The notes under the pieces were generated by a model. It was not told the DNA's origin. It did not search any database and saw nothing but the letters and a program-made list of their open reading frames with translations. DNA of 64,000 nucleotides from Eubacterium sp. (GTDB taxonomy: Bacteria; Bacillota; Clostridia; Lachnospirales; Lachnospiraceae), in the NCBI GenBank assembly GCA_024690665.1, contig JAILOU010000039.1, positions 1 to 64,000 of the forward strand, written 5' to 3'. Numbering within the stretch: position 1 is the stretch's first letter; each line of letters starts with the position of its first letter. The position numbers were made by a program, and so were the translations under genes. Positions 8,262 through 14,289 of this stretch are shown here, piece after piece.

Positions 8262-9592
8262 GGTTGGGTTTTGGTTTCGCGCAGTGTTTTGAAAAAGTAA
8301 AATAGCCTGATTGCGACGCCGCTTCCCCAGCCGAATGGAGCGGCAATCCAGATGCCGGTATAAGTAAAACCGGTGTATTTGGACAGAAAATAAGCAATTG
8401 GAACCTGTACAAGGAGTAGGGAAACAATAGTGGATATCATAGGCATAAATGGCTTTTCATAGCCGAGCAGGAATCCATTTAATATCTGCATCGCAGTTTC
8501 TACAAAGTAAAAGGTACTGACGATGCGGATGTAGCCGACGCCAATGGCGATGACTTCTTCATTGGAAGAAAAACAGCCCATAATCTGGGGAGCCAGTGGG
8601 ATCACAATGCAGCTGATGGCAATCGTGATACACCAGCCCATGATGAGACCGGAGCGAAAGCCCTGACGGGTTCTTTTGATTAGCTTTGCGCCTCTGTTTT
8701 GCGCGGTGAAGTTGGAGAGCGCCTGGCCGAGGTTCAGGTTCGGCAGCAGGGCAAAGGAGTCAATCTTTTGTACTGCGGTATAGGCGGCCATTACGCTGCT
8801 TCCAAAGCTGTTGACCATACCCTGTAAGGATAAGAAGCCAATGCTTCGAAGAAGCTGCTGGATCATCGATGGTACGCCAATTCGAAGCGCACTTTTTAAT
8901 AAAGCACCGTCTAAGGTGAGATGAACTATCCGGATTTTATAATCCGGATAATTTTTTTGCATGGAAATCAGTACGCCAACAAAGGAAAACAGTTGCGACA
9001 AGAGCGTCGCGAGTGCTGCACCAGAGATGCCAAGTGACATGGCTTTTACAAATAGCAGGTCTAATCCGATGTTTAAGATGGACGCAGCAGCGAGAAAGTA
9101 GACCGGTCGTTTGGAATCACCTAGTCCGCGTAAAATATTCGTCAAAGTATTAAACAGGAAGATTGGGATGCTGCCGGCAAATAAGATGCGCAGGTAAGTG
9201 GCAGCCATGAGACAGGTGTCTTGAGGCACTGCGAAGAGACGAACGAGCAGCGGACTTACAATTATTCCGGCAATGGTGACGGCGATAGACAAAAGAAGGG
9301 AAAATAAAAATCCTGTGTCTATCATGCTTCGAATCTGCGATATGTCCTTTTCGCCAACAAATCGTGAGATTAAGATGCTGATTCCAAGCGTCAGTCCCAT
9401 TGATAAGGCAATTAAAATCAGGTGAAACTGGAAACAAAATCCGACGGCTGCGAGTGCCTGCGTACCTAGAATTTTGCCCACGATAATACTATCAGCGATG
9501 TTGTAGCATTGCTGAAAGATGTTGCCGATCAGAATTGGCAGGGCAAAGAAAAATAAAGTTTTGGATACGTTTCCGGTAGTTAAATCTTTCAT
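8258..9592 (-). CDS. MATE family efflux transporter
   Basis: A 444-residue integral membrane protein with about twelve helices in two repeats. The start MKDLTTGNVSKTLFFFALPILI is typical of the bacterial NorM/DinF-like MATE family, as is the IGNIFQQCYNIADSIIVGK segment. Members exchange Na+ or H+ for cationic drugs or metabolites; the substrate is unknown. No Shine-Dalgarno site precedes the ATG, and a near-consensus promoter lies so close that the mRNA leader would be only a few bases. It converges on nadE with a four-base overlap. Confidence 0.93.
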   Translation of the reverse strand: MKDLTTGNVSKTLFFFALPILIGNIFQQCYNIADSIIVGKILGTQALAAVGFCFQFHLILIALSMGLTLGISILISRFVGEKDISQIRSMIDTGFLFSLLLSIAVTIAGIIVSPLLVRLFAVPQDTCLMAATYLRILFAGSIPIFLFNTLTNILRGLGDSKRPVYFLAAASILNIGLDLLFVKAMSLGISGAALATLLSQLFSFVGVLISMQKNYPDYKIRIVHLTLDGALLKSALRIGVPSMIQQLLRSIGFLSLQGMVNSFGSSVMAAYTAVQKIDSFALLPNLNLGQALSNFTAQNRGAKLIKRTRQGFRSGLIMGWCITIAISCIVIPLAPQIMGCFSSNEEVIAIGVGYIRIVSTFYFVETAMQILNGFLLGYEKPFMPMISTIVSLLLVQVPIAYFLSKYTGFTYTGIWIAAPFGWGSGVAIRLFYFFKTLRETKTQP

Positions 9593-9601
9593 GATGATTT
9601 C

Positions 9602-9630
9602 ATTATATATTTGTGGTTTTTTGCCGGCAA
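9602..9630 (-). promoter_or_regulatory. promoter of the MATE gene
   Basis: On the minus strand: TTGCCG (9630-9625), a 17-base spacer, TATAAT (9607-9602). The -10 box ends nine bases before the ATG, which predicts a leader of about three bases or less. The -35 lies in the palindrome TTGCCGGCAA. Confidence 0.65.
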
Positions 9631-9672
9631 TATGTTCCTTTGATTTTTCTTGATAAAATTTGAGAAATCTCC

Positions 9673-9701
9673 TTGACTAATACTGCCAAAACTAGTAGAA
9701 T
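9673..9701 (+). promoter_or_regulatory. tRNA-Leu promoter
   Basis: TTGACT (9673-9678), a 17-base spacer, TAGAAT (9696-9701), eleven bases before the tRNA. Near-consensus for the housekeeping sigma factor. Confidence 0.75.
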
Positions 9702-9712
9702 AGCATTTGTTC

Positions 9713-9796
9713 GCAGGAGTGGCGGAATTGGCAGACGCGCAGGCTTCAGGTGCCTGTGGTAGCAATATCGTGTGGGTTCAAGTCCCATCTCCTGCA
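9713..9796 (+). tRNA. tRNA-Leu (anticodon CAG)
   Basis: An 84-base class II tRNA. The 7-bp acceptor stem is GCAGGAG/CTCCTGC. The anticodon stem CAGGC/GCCTG encloses TTCAGGT, which puts CAG in the anticodon position. A long variable arm follows, then the T-arm TGGGTTCAAGTCCCA. The discriminator is A and no CCA is encoded. Its 3' half is partly repeated in the GC-rich tail downstream. Confidence 0.96.
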
Positions 9797-9802
9797 TTCT
9801 TT

Positions 9803-9842
9803 ATATCAAAAAGGACAGGCTTTGGCCTGTCTTTTTTGATAT
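9803..9842 (+). terminator. intrinsic terminator after tRNA-Leu
   Basis: Stem GACAGGC (9814-9820), loop TTTG, stem GCCTGTC (9825-9831), then six T. The palindrome continues outward through ATATCAAAAA/TTTTTGATAT with one G-U pair. Confidence 0.85.
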
Positions 9843-10020
9843 AAGGATTGCTGGAGCAATCCTTGAAACCCATGTGGGTTCCCTCAAGAGGACTAGGGAG
9901 CCGGCGGCTCCCGTCGCAAGTCCCGTCTCCTCGGCGCGCGGGAGCGCCTCGTCGGTCGGTTCGGCGGGAAAAAGGTCCCCCGGACCTTTTTTCTTTTTCC
10001 GCCTCACCATCTCCTGCATT
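9843..10020. repeat. GC-rich structured tail with tRNA-Leu fragments
   Basis: No credible gene here, though frames on both strands are open because of the GC-rich sequence. I see five successive hairpins: 9843-9864 (9-bp stem), 9867-9880, 9896-9912 (7-bp stem, 3-base loop), 9933-9948, and a terminator-like one at 9969-9992. Pieces match the tRNA-Leu 3' half: AGCAAT (9855), GTGGGTT (9875), CAAGTCCC-TCTCCT (about 9917-9930), and an exact CCATCTCCTGCATT at the far end (10007-10020). The 9881-9920 core read on the minus strand matches the core of the element at 24-61. It could be a structured RNA, a decayed integration site or a small mobile repeat. Confidence 0.55.
9969..9998 (+). terminator. 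intrinsic terminator
   Basis: A perfect 10-bp stem AAAAAGGTCC/GGACCTTTTT with a CCC loop, followed by a T-rich run. It would end any transcript that passes the tRNA terminator or starts in the GC-rich tail. Confidence 0.6.
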
Positions 10021-10091
10021 GATTGTCGCAGTATTTGAAGTTATACTAAGTATGTAGCTTTGATTATTTGGAGAATGAAGAGGGTGTTTAT

Positions 10092-10280
10092 ATGCGCGGT
10101 TTTAGCTGCCCGTTATGTGGCAAGGGTAAACTTGTTGAATCGAAGATTCGCGGTTATAAGTGTGACAACTGTGGGGAACGATTTGAGAGCGATGGAAATG
10201 AAGGCTGGAATGTGATTGGTTATGTAACATGGAAAGAATGTGTAGAAAAATATTCAGGGGAGACAAAGGATAAGAAGTAG
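10092..10280 (+). CDS. small zinc-ribbon protein
   Basis: A 62-residue protein with two CxxC knuckles, CPLC and CDNC, spaced as in topoisomerase-type C4 zinc ribbons. The short C-terminal part has no recognisable function. I chose the ATG at 10092 because AGAGGG lies seven bases before it; an in-frame ATG at 10068 has its GGAG only one base away. A GNAT gene follows after 19 bases. Confidence 0.75.
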   Translation: MRGFSCPLCGKGKLVESKIRGYKCDNCGERFESDGNEGWNVIGYVTWKECVEKYSGETKDKK

Positions 10281-10299
10281 TCTTATATGGGGGTGTGTT

Positions 10300-10704
10300 A
10301 TGGAAATAAGATATCAGGATACGCATCGTTTTACGGAGAGCGAACTAGAGAGGCTGTTTTTGTCGGTTGATTGGTCGTCGGGACATTTTTCGGATAAGCT
10401 TTGCGTTGCAATGAAGAATTTTGACTTTGTTTTTTCGGCTTATGATGGTGAGCGTCTGGTCGGTATGATCTGCGTGATGGATGACGGAATTATGAATGCG
10501 TATGTGCATTATCTGTTGGTCGACCCGGAGTATCACGGGAAGAAAATTGGACGTACTTTGGTTGAAAAAGTAAAGGAAAGGTATAAGAACTATCTTAGAA
10601 TTGCGGTTATCGCTTATGATAAGGAACTGAAATTTTATGAGAATTGTGGGTTTGAAAAAAGCAAGGATTCATCTGCAATGTTTATTACATCGTTATGGAC
10701 GTAG
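10300..10704 (+). CDS. GNAT family N-acetyltransferase
   Basis: A 134-residue acetyltransferase. The acetyl-CoA binding motif A is VDPEYHGKKIGRTL (about 76-89), and the C-terminal KFYENCGFEKS segment is the usual GNAT end. Length is typical for single-domain members that acetylate small amines or protein N-termini; the substrate is unknown. GGGGGTG precedes the ATG. Probably cotranscribed with the zinc-ribbon gene and closed by the hairpin directly after its stop. Confidence 0.9.
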   Translation: MEIRYQDTHRFTESELERLFLSVDWSSGHFSDKLCVAMKNFDFVFSAYDGERLVGMICVMDDGIMNAYVHYLLVDPEYHGKKIGRTLVEKVKERYKNYLRIAVIAYDKELKFYENCGFEKSKDSSAMFITSLWT

Positions 10705-10743
10705 ATAAGAGACATCATATTATAAAGATGTCTCTTATTTTTT
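10705..10743 (+). terminator. intrinsic terminator after the GNAT gene
   Basis: A 12-bp stem ATAAGAGACATC/GATGTCTCTTAT followed by a T run. The T run reaches into the stop codon of the converging EamA gene. Confidence 0.85.
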
Positions 10744-11614
10744 ATGTTTTGTTTGCTCTTTCTGTAATCATTGGCACAGCGGTAATGAGTACCAGTGACA
10801 GGAGAATGAGGCAGACTCCGGCTATAGATGTTTTGGTCAGCGCATAGTGGAAGACAAGTGTGCTTACAACAAGGCTGATGACGGGTTCTAGCATGTTGAT
10901 GAAGGATGTTTTTGCGGCCCCAAGTCTGGCAATGCCGGCATTTAGTAAGACGGTTGCAATACATAAAAGTACACCGACTAAGATGCTTAGCGAAATATTG
11001 ATCGCGCCGGTTGGGTAGATGGCGGTGTGTGAGATGCCATTTGTACAAAAAGCAGCAATGACAACAAAGACGTTCATATAAAAAGAACGGGCCATAAGCG
11101 GCACGGTGCCGACTTGTGTTTTATCGTTGGTTATCATATAAAACGCGTAAGCAAATGCCGTCATAAGGGCTGTTAAAATGCCGAGTTTATTACCGGTAAA
11201 GTCGCCGCCGGATAAAAGAAGCAGTCCGAGAATGGAGACTATGATAGCGGCCAGTTTATACCAGGTAAAGCGCTCGCGAAATAATATGACCATAAGCATG
11301 GTGACAAGAGCCGGGTAGAAAAAATGAATCATGGTCGTGAATCCAACCGGAATTAAAGTGTAGGAAACATTTAGCAAATAATCGGTTAGATATAGTCCGA
11401 ACACTCCGGTGAGTGCCAGGGCGCCAAGTGTTTTAAGCGGAATTTTAAAGTTTTCCCGCTTCATCAGCCCGACAATTAAAGAAGAGATGCCGGCAACCGA
11501 GTTGCAGACAATTACCATACCAAGAGGTGAAGCACCGGATTCCATGACGGCGCCCTGGATGGTAGGATAGCTTCCAAATAATGCAGATGCTAATATAACA
11601 AATATCATTCCCAT
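10742..11614 (-). CDS. EamA/DMT family transporter
   Basis: A 290-residue protein with ten predicted helices in two EamA halves of the drug/metabolite transporter superfamily. Members move amino acids, nucleosides or other metabolites, mostly outward; nothing here fixes the substrate. AAAGGAG precedes the ATG. Upstream is a promoter, a structured leader of about 100 bases and an intrinsic terminator, so expression is probably controlled by premature termination, possibly by a ligand-binding RNA. Confidence 0.92.
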   Translation of the reverse strand: MGMIFVILASALFGSYPTIQGAVMESGASPLGMVIVCNSVAGISSLIVGLMKRENFKIPLKTLGALALTGVFGLYLTDYLLNVSYTLIPVGFTTMIHFFYPALVTMLMVILFRERFTWYKLAAIIVSILGLLLLSGGDFTGNKLGILTALMTAFAYAFYMITNDKTQVGTVPLMARSFYMNVFVVIAAFCTNGISHTAIYPTGAINISLSILVGVLLCIATVLLNAGIARLGAAKTSFINMLEPVISLVVSTLVFHYALTKTSIAGVCLILLSLVLITAVPMITERANKT

Positions 11615-11638
11615 AACGAGTTCTCCTTTATATCAAGT

Positions 11639-11676
11639 AAAAAAGGCCAGACAAGACAATGTAGTCTTATCTGGCC
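11639..11676 (-). terminator. leader terminator before the EamA gene
   Basis: On the minus strand a 13-bp stem (GGCCAGATAAGAC with GTCTTGTCTGGCC, one G-U pair) is followed by six U. It lies inside the 5' leader, 25 bases before the start codon, so it works as an attenuator. Confidence 0.85.
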
Positions 11677-11747
11677 ATGAAATCATGTCCGTCCGGCAAC
11701 CTGAAACAGGTACCTTGCAGGGTGGCTGTTACCACCGTCCGACTGTT
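11677..11747 (-). promoter_or_regulatory. structured leader RNA, candidate riboswitch of unidentified class
   Basis: Read on the minus strand from the predicted start. A closing helix pairs GTC-GG with CC-GGAC. One arm is GGTGG-TAACAG-CCACC. A second arm pairs GGTACCTG with CAGGTTGCC and has a small internal loop. CTGCA joins the arms, giving a three-way junction. CATG-ATTT-CATG then leads into the terminator. I cannot match it to a known riboswitch class. The arrangement promoter, folded domain, terminator, EamA gene is typical of transcription-attenuating riboswitches. Confidence 0.6.
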
Positions 11748-11750
11748 ATA

Positions 11751-11779
11751 AGTATATCGAATCAGAGTGTTTTTTGCAA
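11751..11779 (-). promoter_or_regulatory. promoter of the EamA leader
   Basis: TTGCAA (11779-11774), a 17-base spacer, TATACT (11756-11751) on the minus strand. Transcription would start near 11745, right at the first base of the folded leader domain. Confidence 0.7.
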
Positions 11780-11847
11780 CTACAGGCGTAGAAAAGACGC
11801 ATTTTTTAAAAAAAATTAAAATTTTATTCGCGAAAATTAGAAAAGTA

Positions 11848-11856
11848 TGTTATACT
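11848..11856 (+). promoter_or_regulatory. extended -10 element
   Basis: TG-t-TATACT at 11848-11856 with no good -35 box upstream. It would drive the 69-residue gene at 11911. The leader has a short ATG-free hairpin (TTCCGT paired with ACGGAA). Confidence 0.5.
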
Positions 11857-11910
11857 AACCGTGAGGAGTTTCCGTGAAGGTCGAGAAAAACGGAAGAAAG
11901 GAGCCAGTTT

Positions 11911-12120
11911 ATGAGTATTAGTGTCATGGAAGATGGGGCAATTACTTCCCGTGATGAGAATAATGTAACAACTACATTTCGTTTAAGAGATGAGTGTAAG
12001 ATTAGCACACAGCTTGGAAGAAAGTATGATGGTAAGGTTACCAAGGTAAAAGAAACTTCATTAGTGATTAATGGACGAATTCTTTTGTTTTCAGACATTA
12101 AGACACTTGAGTTGGCATAA
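11911..12120 (+). CDS. hypothetical 69-residue protein
   Basis: I do not recognise this small soluble protein. It lacks a signal peptide, membrane segment and cysteine knuckles. The alternating pattern (TTTFRLRDECKIS, DGKVTKVKETSLVING) suggests a small beta-barrel. A clear GAAAGGAG site precedes the ATG, an extended -10 lies about 55 bases upstream and a terminator follows the stop, so it looks like a real one-gene transcript. It precedes the Y-family polymerase gene but is separated from it by the terminator. Confidence 0.7.
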   Translation: MSISVMEDGAITSRDENNVTTTFRLRDECKISTQLGRKYDGKVTKVKETSLVINGRILLFSDIKTLELA

Positions 12121-12134
12121 GAGGGATTTATGAA

Positions 12135-12160
12135 GAAGCGAGCAATCGCTTCTTTTTTTT
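12135..12160 (+). terminator. intrinsic terminator
   Basis: Stem GAAGCGA/TCGCTTC with loop GCAA (12135-12152), then eight T. It ends the transcript of the 69-residue gene. Confidence 0.9.
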
Positions 12161-12253
12161 GCTAAAAAAATTGGCGGAAGTTGGTACTTGCGAAAGGATG
12201 AAAATCCCATTAACATTAAGAGTGAATAGAACGGTTAAGGGGATACAGGGCAG

Positions 12254-13768
12254 ATGGAAAAGCAAAAAAACAGGCAATACATATGTATAGATTTAAAATC
12301 ATTTTATGCCTCGGTAGAATGTGCAGAGCGGGGGCTTGATCCGCTTACCACGAATCTGGTAGTGGCAGATCCAACTCGTACGCAAAAGACAATTTGTCTG
12401 GCTGTAACTCCATCTCTAAAGGCATTTGGAATATCTGGCAGGGCAAGGTTGTTTGAAGTGGTGCAGAGAGTAGAACAGATCAATGCACACAGGATGAGAC
12501 AGCTGGGTGGAGGAACATTTACAAGGACGTCGGTAGATGCTGTGGAAATTGAATCGGACAAGACGCTGAAGCTGGATTATATTACGGCGCCGCCTCAGAT
12601 GGCGTTGTATATGAAGTATAGTACGGATATTTATAAGATTTATTTGAAATATATTGCGCCGGAAGATATTCATGTCTACTCCGTGGATGAGGTGTTTATG
12701 GATGCGACGGAGTATCTTGAGACGTATAAGATGACGGCGAGACAACTTGCTAGACAGATGATAGCAGATGTGCTTGAACTGACAGGAATTACTGCTACGG
12801 CAGGAATTGGAACGAATCTGTATCTTGCGAAGATAGCGATGGATATTGTAGCAAAGCATATGCCGGCTGATGAGCAGGGAGTGCGAATCGCGCAGCTTGA
12901 TGAGATGAGTTATCGAAGACAGCTTTGGACACATCGTCCTCTTACAGATTTTTGGAGAGTTGGCCCGGGGTATGCGAGAAAATTAGAGCGGCACGGCATG
13001 TTTAATATGGGAGATGTTGCCAGGTGTTCTCTTGACAATGAAGAAATCTTATACGATTTGTTTGGCGTTAATGCACAACTGTTAATTGATCATGCATGGG
13101 GGTATGAACCGTGCGAAATTAAAGAAATTAAGGCATACAAACCAAAGAATAATTCGCTTGGTTCCGGTCAGGTGTTACAAGAACCGTATGAATATGAAAA
13201 GGGGAAACTGATCGCACGTGAGATGACAGATCTTTTAGTATTAGACCTGGTAGATAAGCAACTTGTGACCGACCAGATGGTGCTGACGGTTGGATATGAT
13301 ATTGAGAATCTGACAAGGGAAGAAATTCGAAGTAAGTACAAAGGAGAAATCACCATTGATGGATATGGAAGACGTGTGCCAAAGCATGCGCACGGAAGTG
13401 TGAATCTTGGCAGACAGACGGCTTCTACAAGGTTGATTATCGATGCCGTGATGGAATTGTATGAGAGAATTGTGAATCCGGATTTGCTTGTTCGAAGAAT
13501 CACAATTGCAGCTAATCATGTCGTAAATGAGGCGGATGCAAAACAAGAAGAAGCATTTGAACAGATGGATCTGTTTACAGACTATGAAGCGCTAGAAGAA
13601 AAGAAAAAGCGAGAAGATGCTTTCTTTGAGAGAGAAAGAAAGGCGCAGAAGGCGATTTTACAGATTCAAAAAAAATACGGGAAGAATGCCATCTTAAAAG
13701 GAACAAATTTTGAAGAAGGAGCCATGACAAAAGAAAGAAATAATCAAATCGGAGGTCACAAGGCATAG
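12254..13768 (+). CDS. Y-family DNA polymerase (UmuC/UvrX type)
   Basis: A 504-residue translesion DNA polymerase. The palm begins with IDLKSFYASVECAERG, and the catalytic acidic pair is in VYSVDEVFMDAT. Helix-hairpin-helix and little-finger regions follow. Near residue 437 is QMDLF, a match to the beta-clamp binding pentapeptide (QLxLF type). It ends with the KYGKNAIL...RNNQIGGHKA tail common in Gram-positive UmuC-like proteins. A YolD-like gene follows four bases later, the same pairing as UvrX/YolD in Bacillus. I found no GAACnnnnGTTC LexA box upstream. Confidence 0.93.
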   Translation: MEKQKNRQYICIDLKSFYASVECAERGLDPLTTNLVVADPTRTQKTICLAVTPSLKAFGISGRARLFEVVQRVEQINAHRMRQLGGGTFTRTSVDAVEIESDKTLKLDYITAPPQMALYMKYSTDIYKIYLKYIAPEDIHVYSVDEVFMDATEYLETYKMTARQLARQMIADVLELTGITATAGIGTNLYLAKIAMDIVAKHMPADEQGVRIAQLDEMSYRRQLWTHRPLTDFWRVGPGYARKLERHGMFNMGDVARCSLDNEEILYDLFGVNAQLLIDHAWGYEPCEIKEIKAYKPKNNSLGSGQVLQEPYEYEKGKLIAREMTDLLVLDLVDKQLVTDQMVLTVGYDIENLTREEIRSKYKGEITIDGYGRRVPKHAHGSVNLGRQTASTRLIIDAVMELYERIVNPDLLVRRITIAANHVVNEADAKQEEAFEQMDLFTDYEALEEKKKREDAFFERERKAQKAILQIQKKYGKNAILKGTNFEEGAMTKERNNQIGGHKA

Positions 13769-13771
13769 AAT

Positions 13772-14203
13772 ATGAGTAGTAAGAAAGAACAAAGTGAGGT
13801 TGAGCAAAGGTACGGAGATATCCTGACGCTTTCGCATCCCGTTTCCAAAAAGCATCCAAGGATGAGCAGGGAAGAAAGGGCGGCGCAGTTTTCACCATTT
13901 GCAGCACTAAACGGATATGATGAGGCGGTGGAAGAAACCGGGAGACTTACCGATGAAAAGGTGGTTATGGATGAATCTGTAAAGGAACAAATTAATGAAT
14001 GCCTGCAGTATGTAATGGAGCATATAAAGGAGCAGCCAAAGGTGTGGATTTGTTACTTTACGGAAGATGAGAAAAAAGATGGCGGAGCATATCAGACGGT
14101 AAACGGAACTGTTAAAAAGATGAAGGTGTATGAACGCCAGATTATCATGACAGATGGAACAATCATTCGGATGGATGATATCTGTGCAATGGGCTATGAA
14201 TAA
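13772..14203 (+). CDS. YolD-like protein
   Basis: A 143-residue protein with the YolD hallmark RMSREERAAQFSPFAALNGY near residue 31 and a basic C-terminal beta domain. In Firmicutes YolD-like genes usually pair with a Y-family polymerase, and the proteins are thought to act as UmuD-like partners. It starts four bases after the polymerase stop and must be cotranscribed. The ribosome site is weak; the nearest GGAGG is about 17 bases before the ATG, inside the polymerase gene. Confidence 0.88.
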   Translation: MSSKKEQSEVEQRYGDILTLSHPVSKKHPRMSREERAAQFSPFAALNGYDEAVEETGRLTDEKVVMDESVKEQINECLQYVMEHIKEQPKVWICYFTEDEKKDGGAYQTVNGTVKKMKVYERQIIMTDGTIIRMDDICAMGYE

Positions 14204-14236
14204 GCGAAAAATCGTTCTATTCATAGTCCTTTATAT

Positions 14237-14264
14237 TTGTTTTAAATAGGAAATGTGATACAAT
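14237..14264 (+). promoter_or_regulatory. promoter of the glycan operon
   Basis: TTGTTT (14237-14242), a 16-base spacer, TG-a-TACAAT (14256-14264). The string AAATGTGATACAATT is shared with the promoter at 4034-4042. Confidence 0.6.
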
Positions 14265-14289
14265 TATGGTGTATGTGAGGTAGAGTGAA

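Noticed and set aside
9801-10057. Open frames on both strands in the GC-rich tail (70-90 codons)
   Set aside because: Arg/Pro/Ser/Gly-rich products with no ribosome site, running through hairpins and a terminator; they are open only because the DNA is GC-rich.
11714-11740. T-box-like AGGGTGG followed by ACC
   Set aside because: Extra bases break the T-box motif, no specifier stem is seen, and no aminoacylation gene is downstream on that strand.
11671-11745. SAM-I-like string on the plus strand (ATGAAA ... CCGGCAACCTG ... CAGGTACC)
   Set aside because: It lacks the conserved AAUUCC-type block and P1. No terminator or target gene follows on the plus strand, while the minus strand has a full promoter-to-terminator leader.
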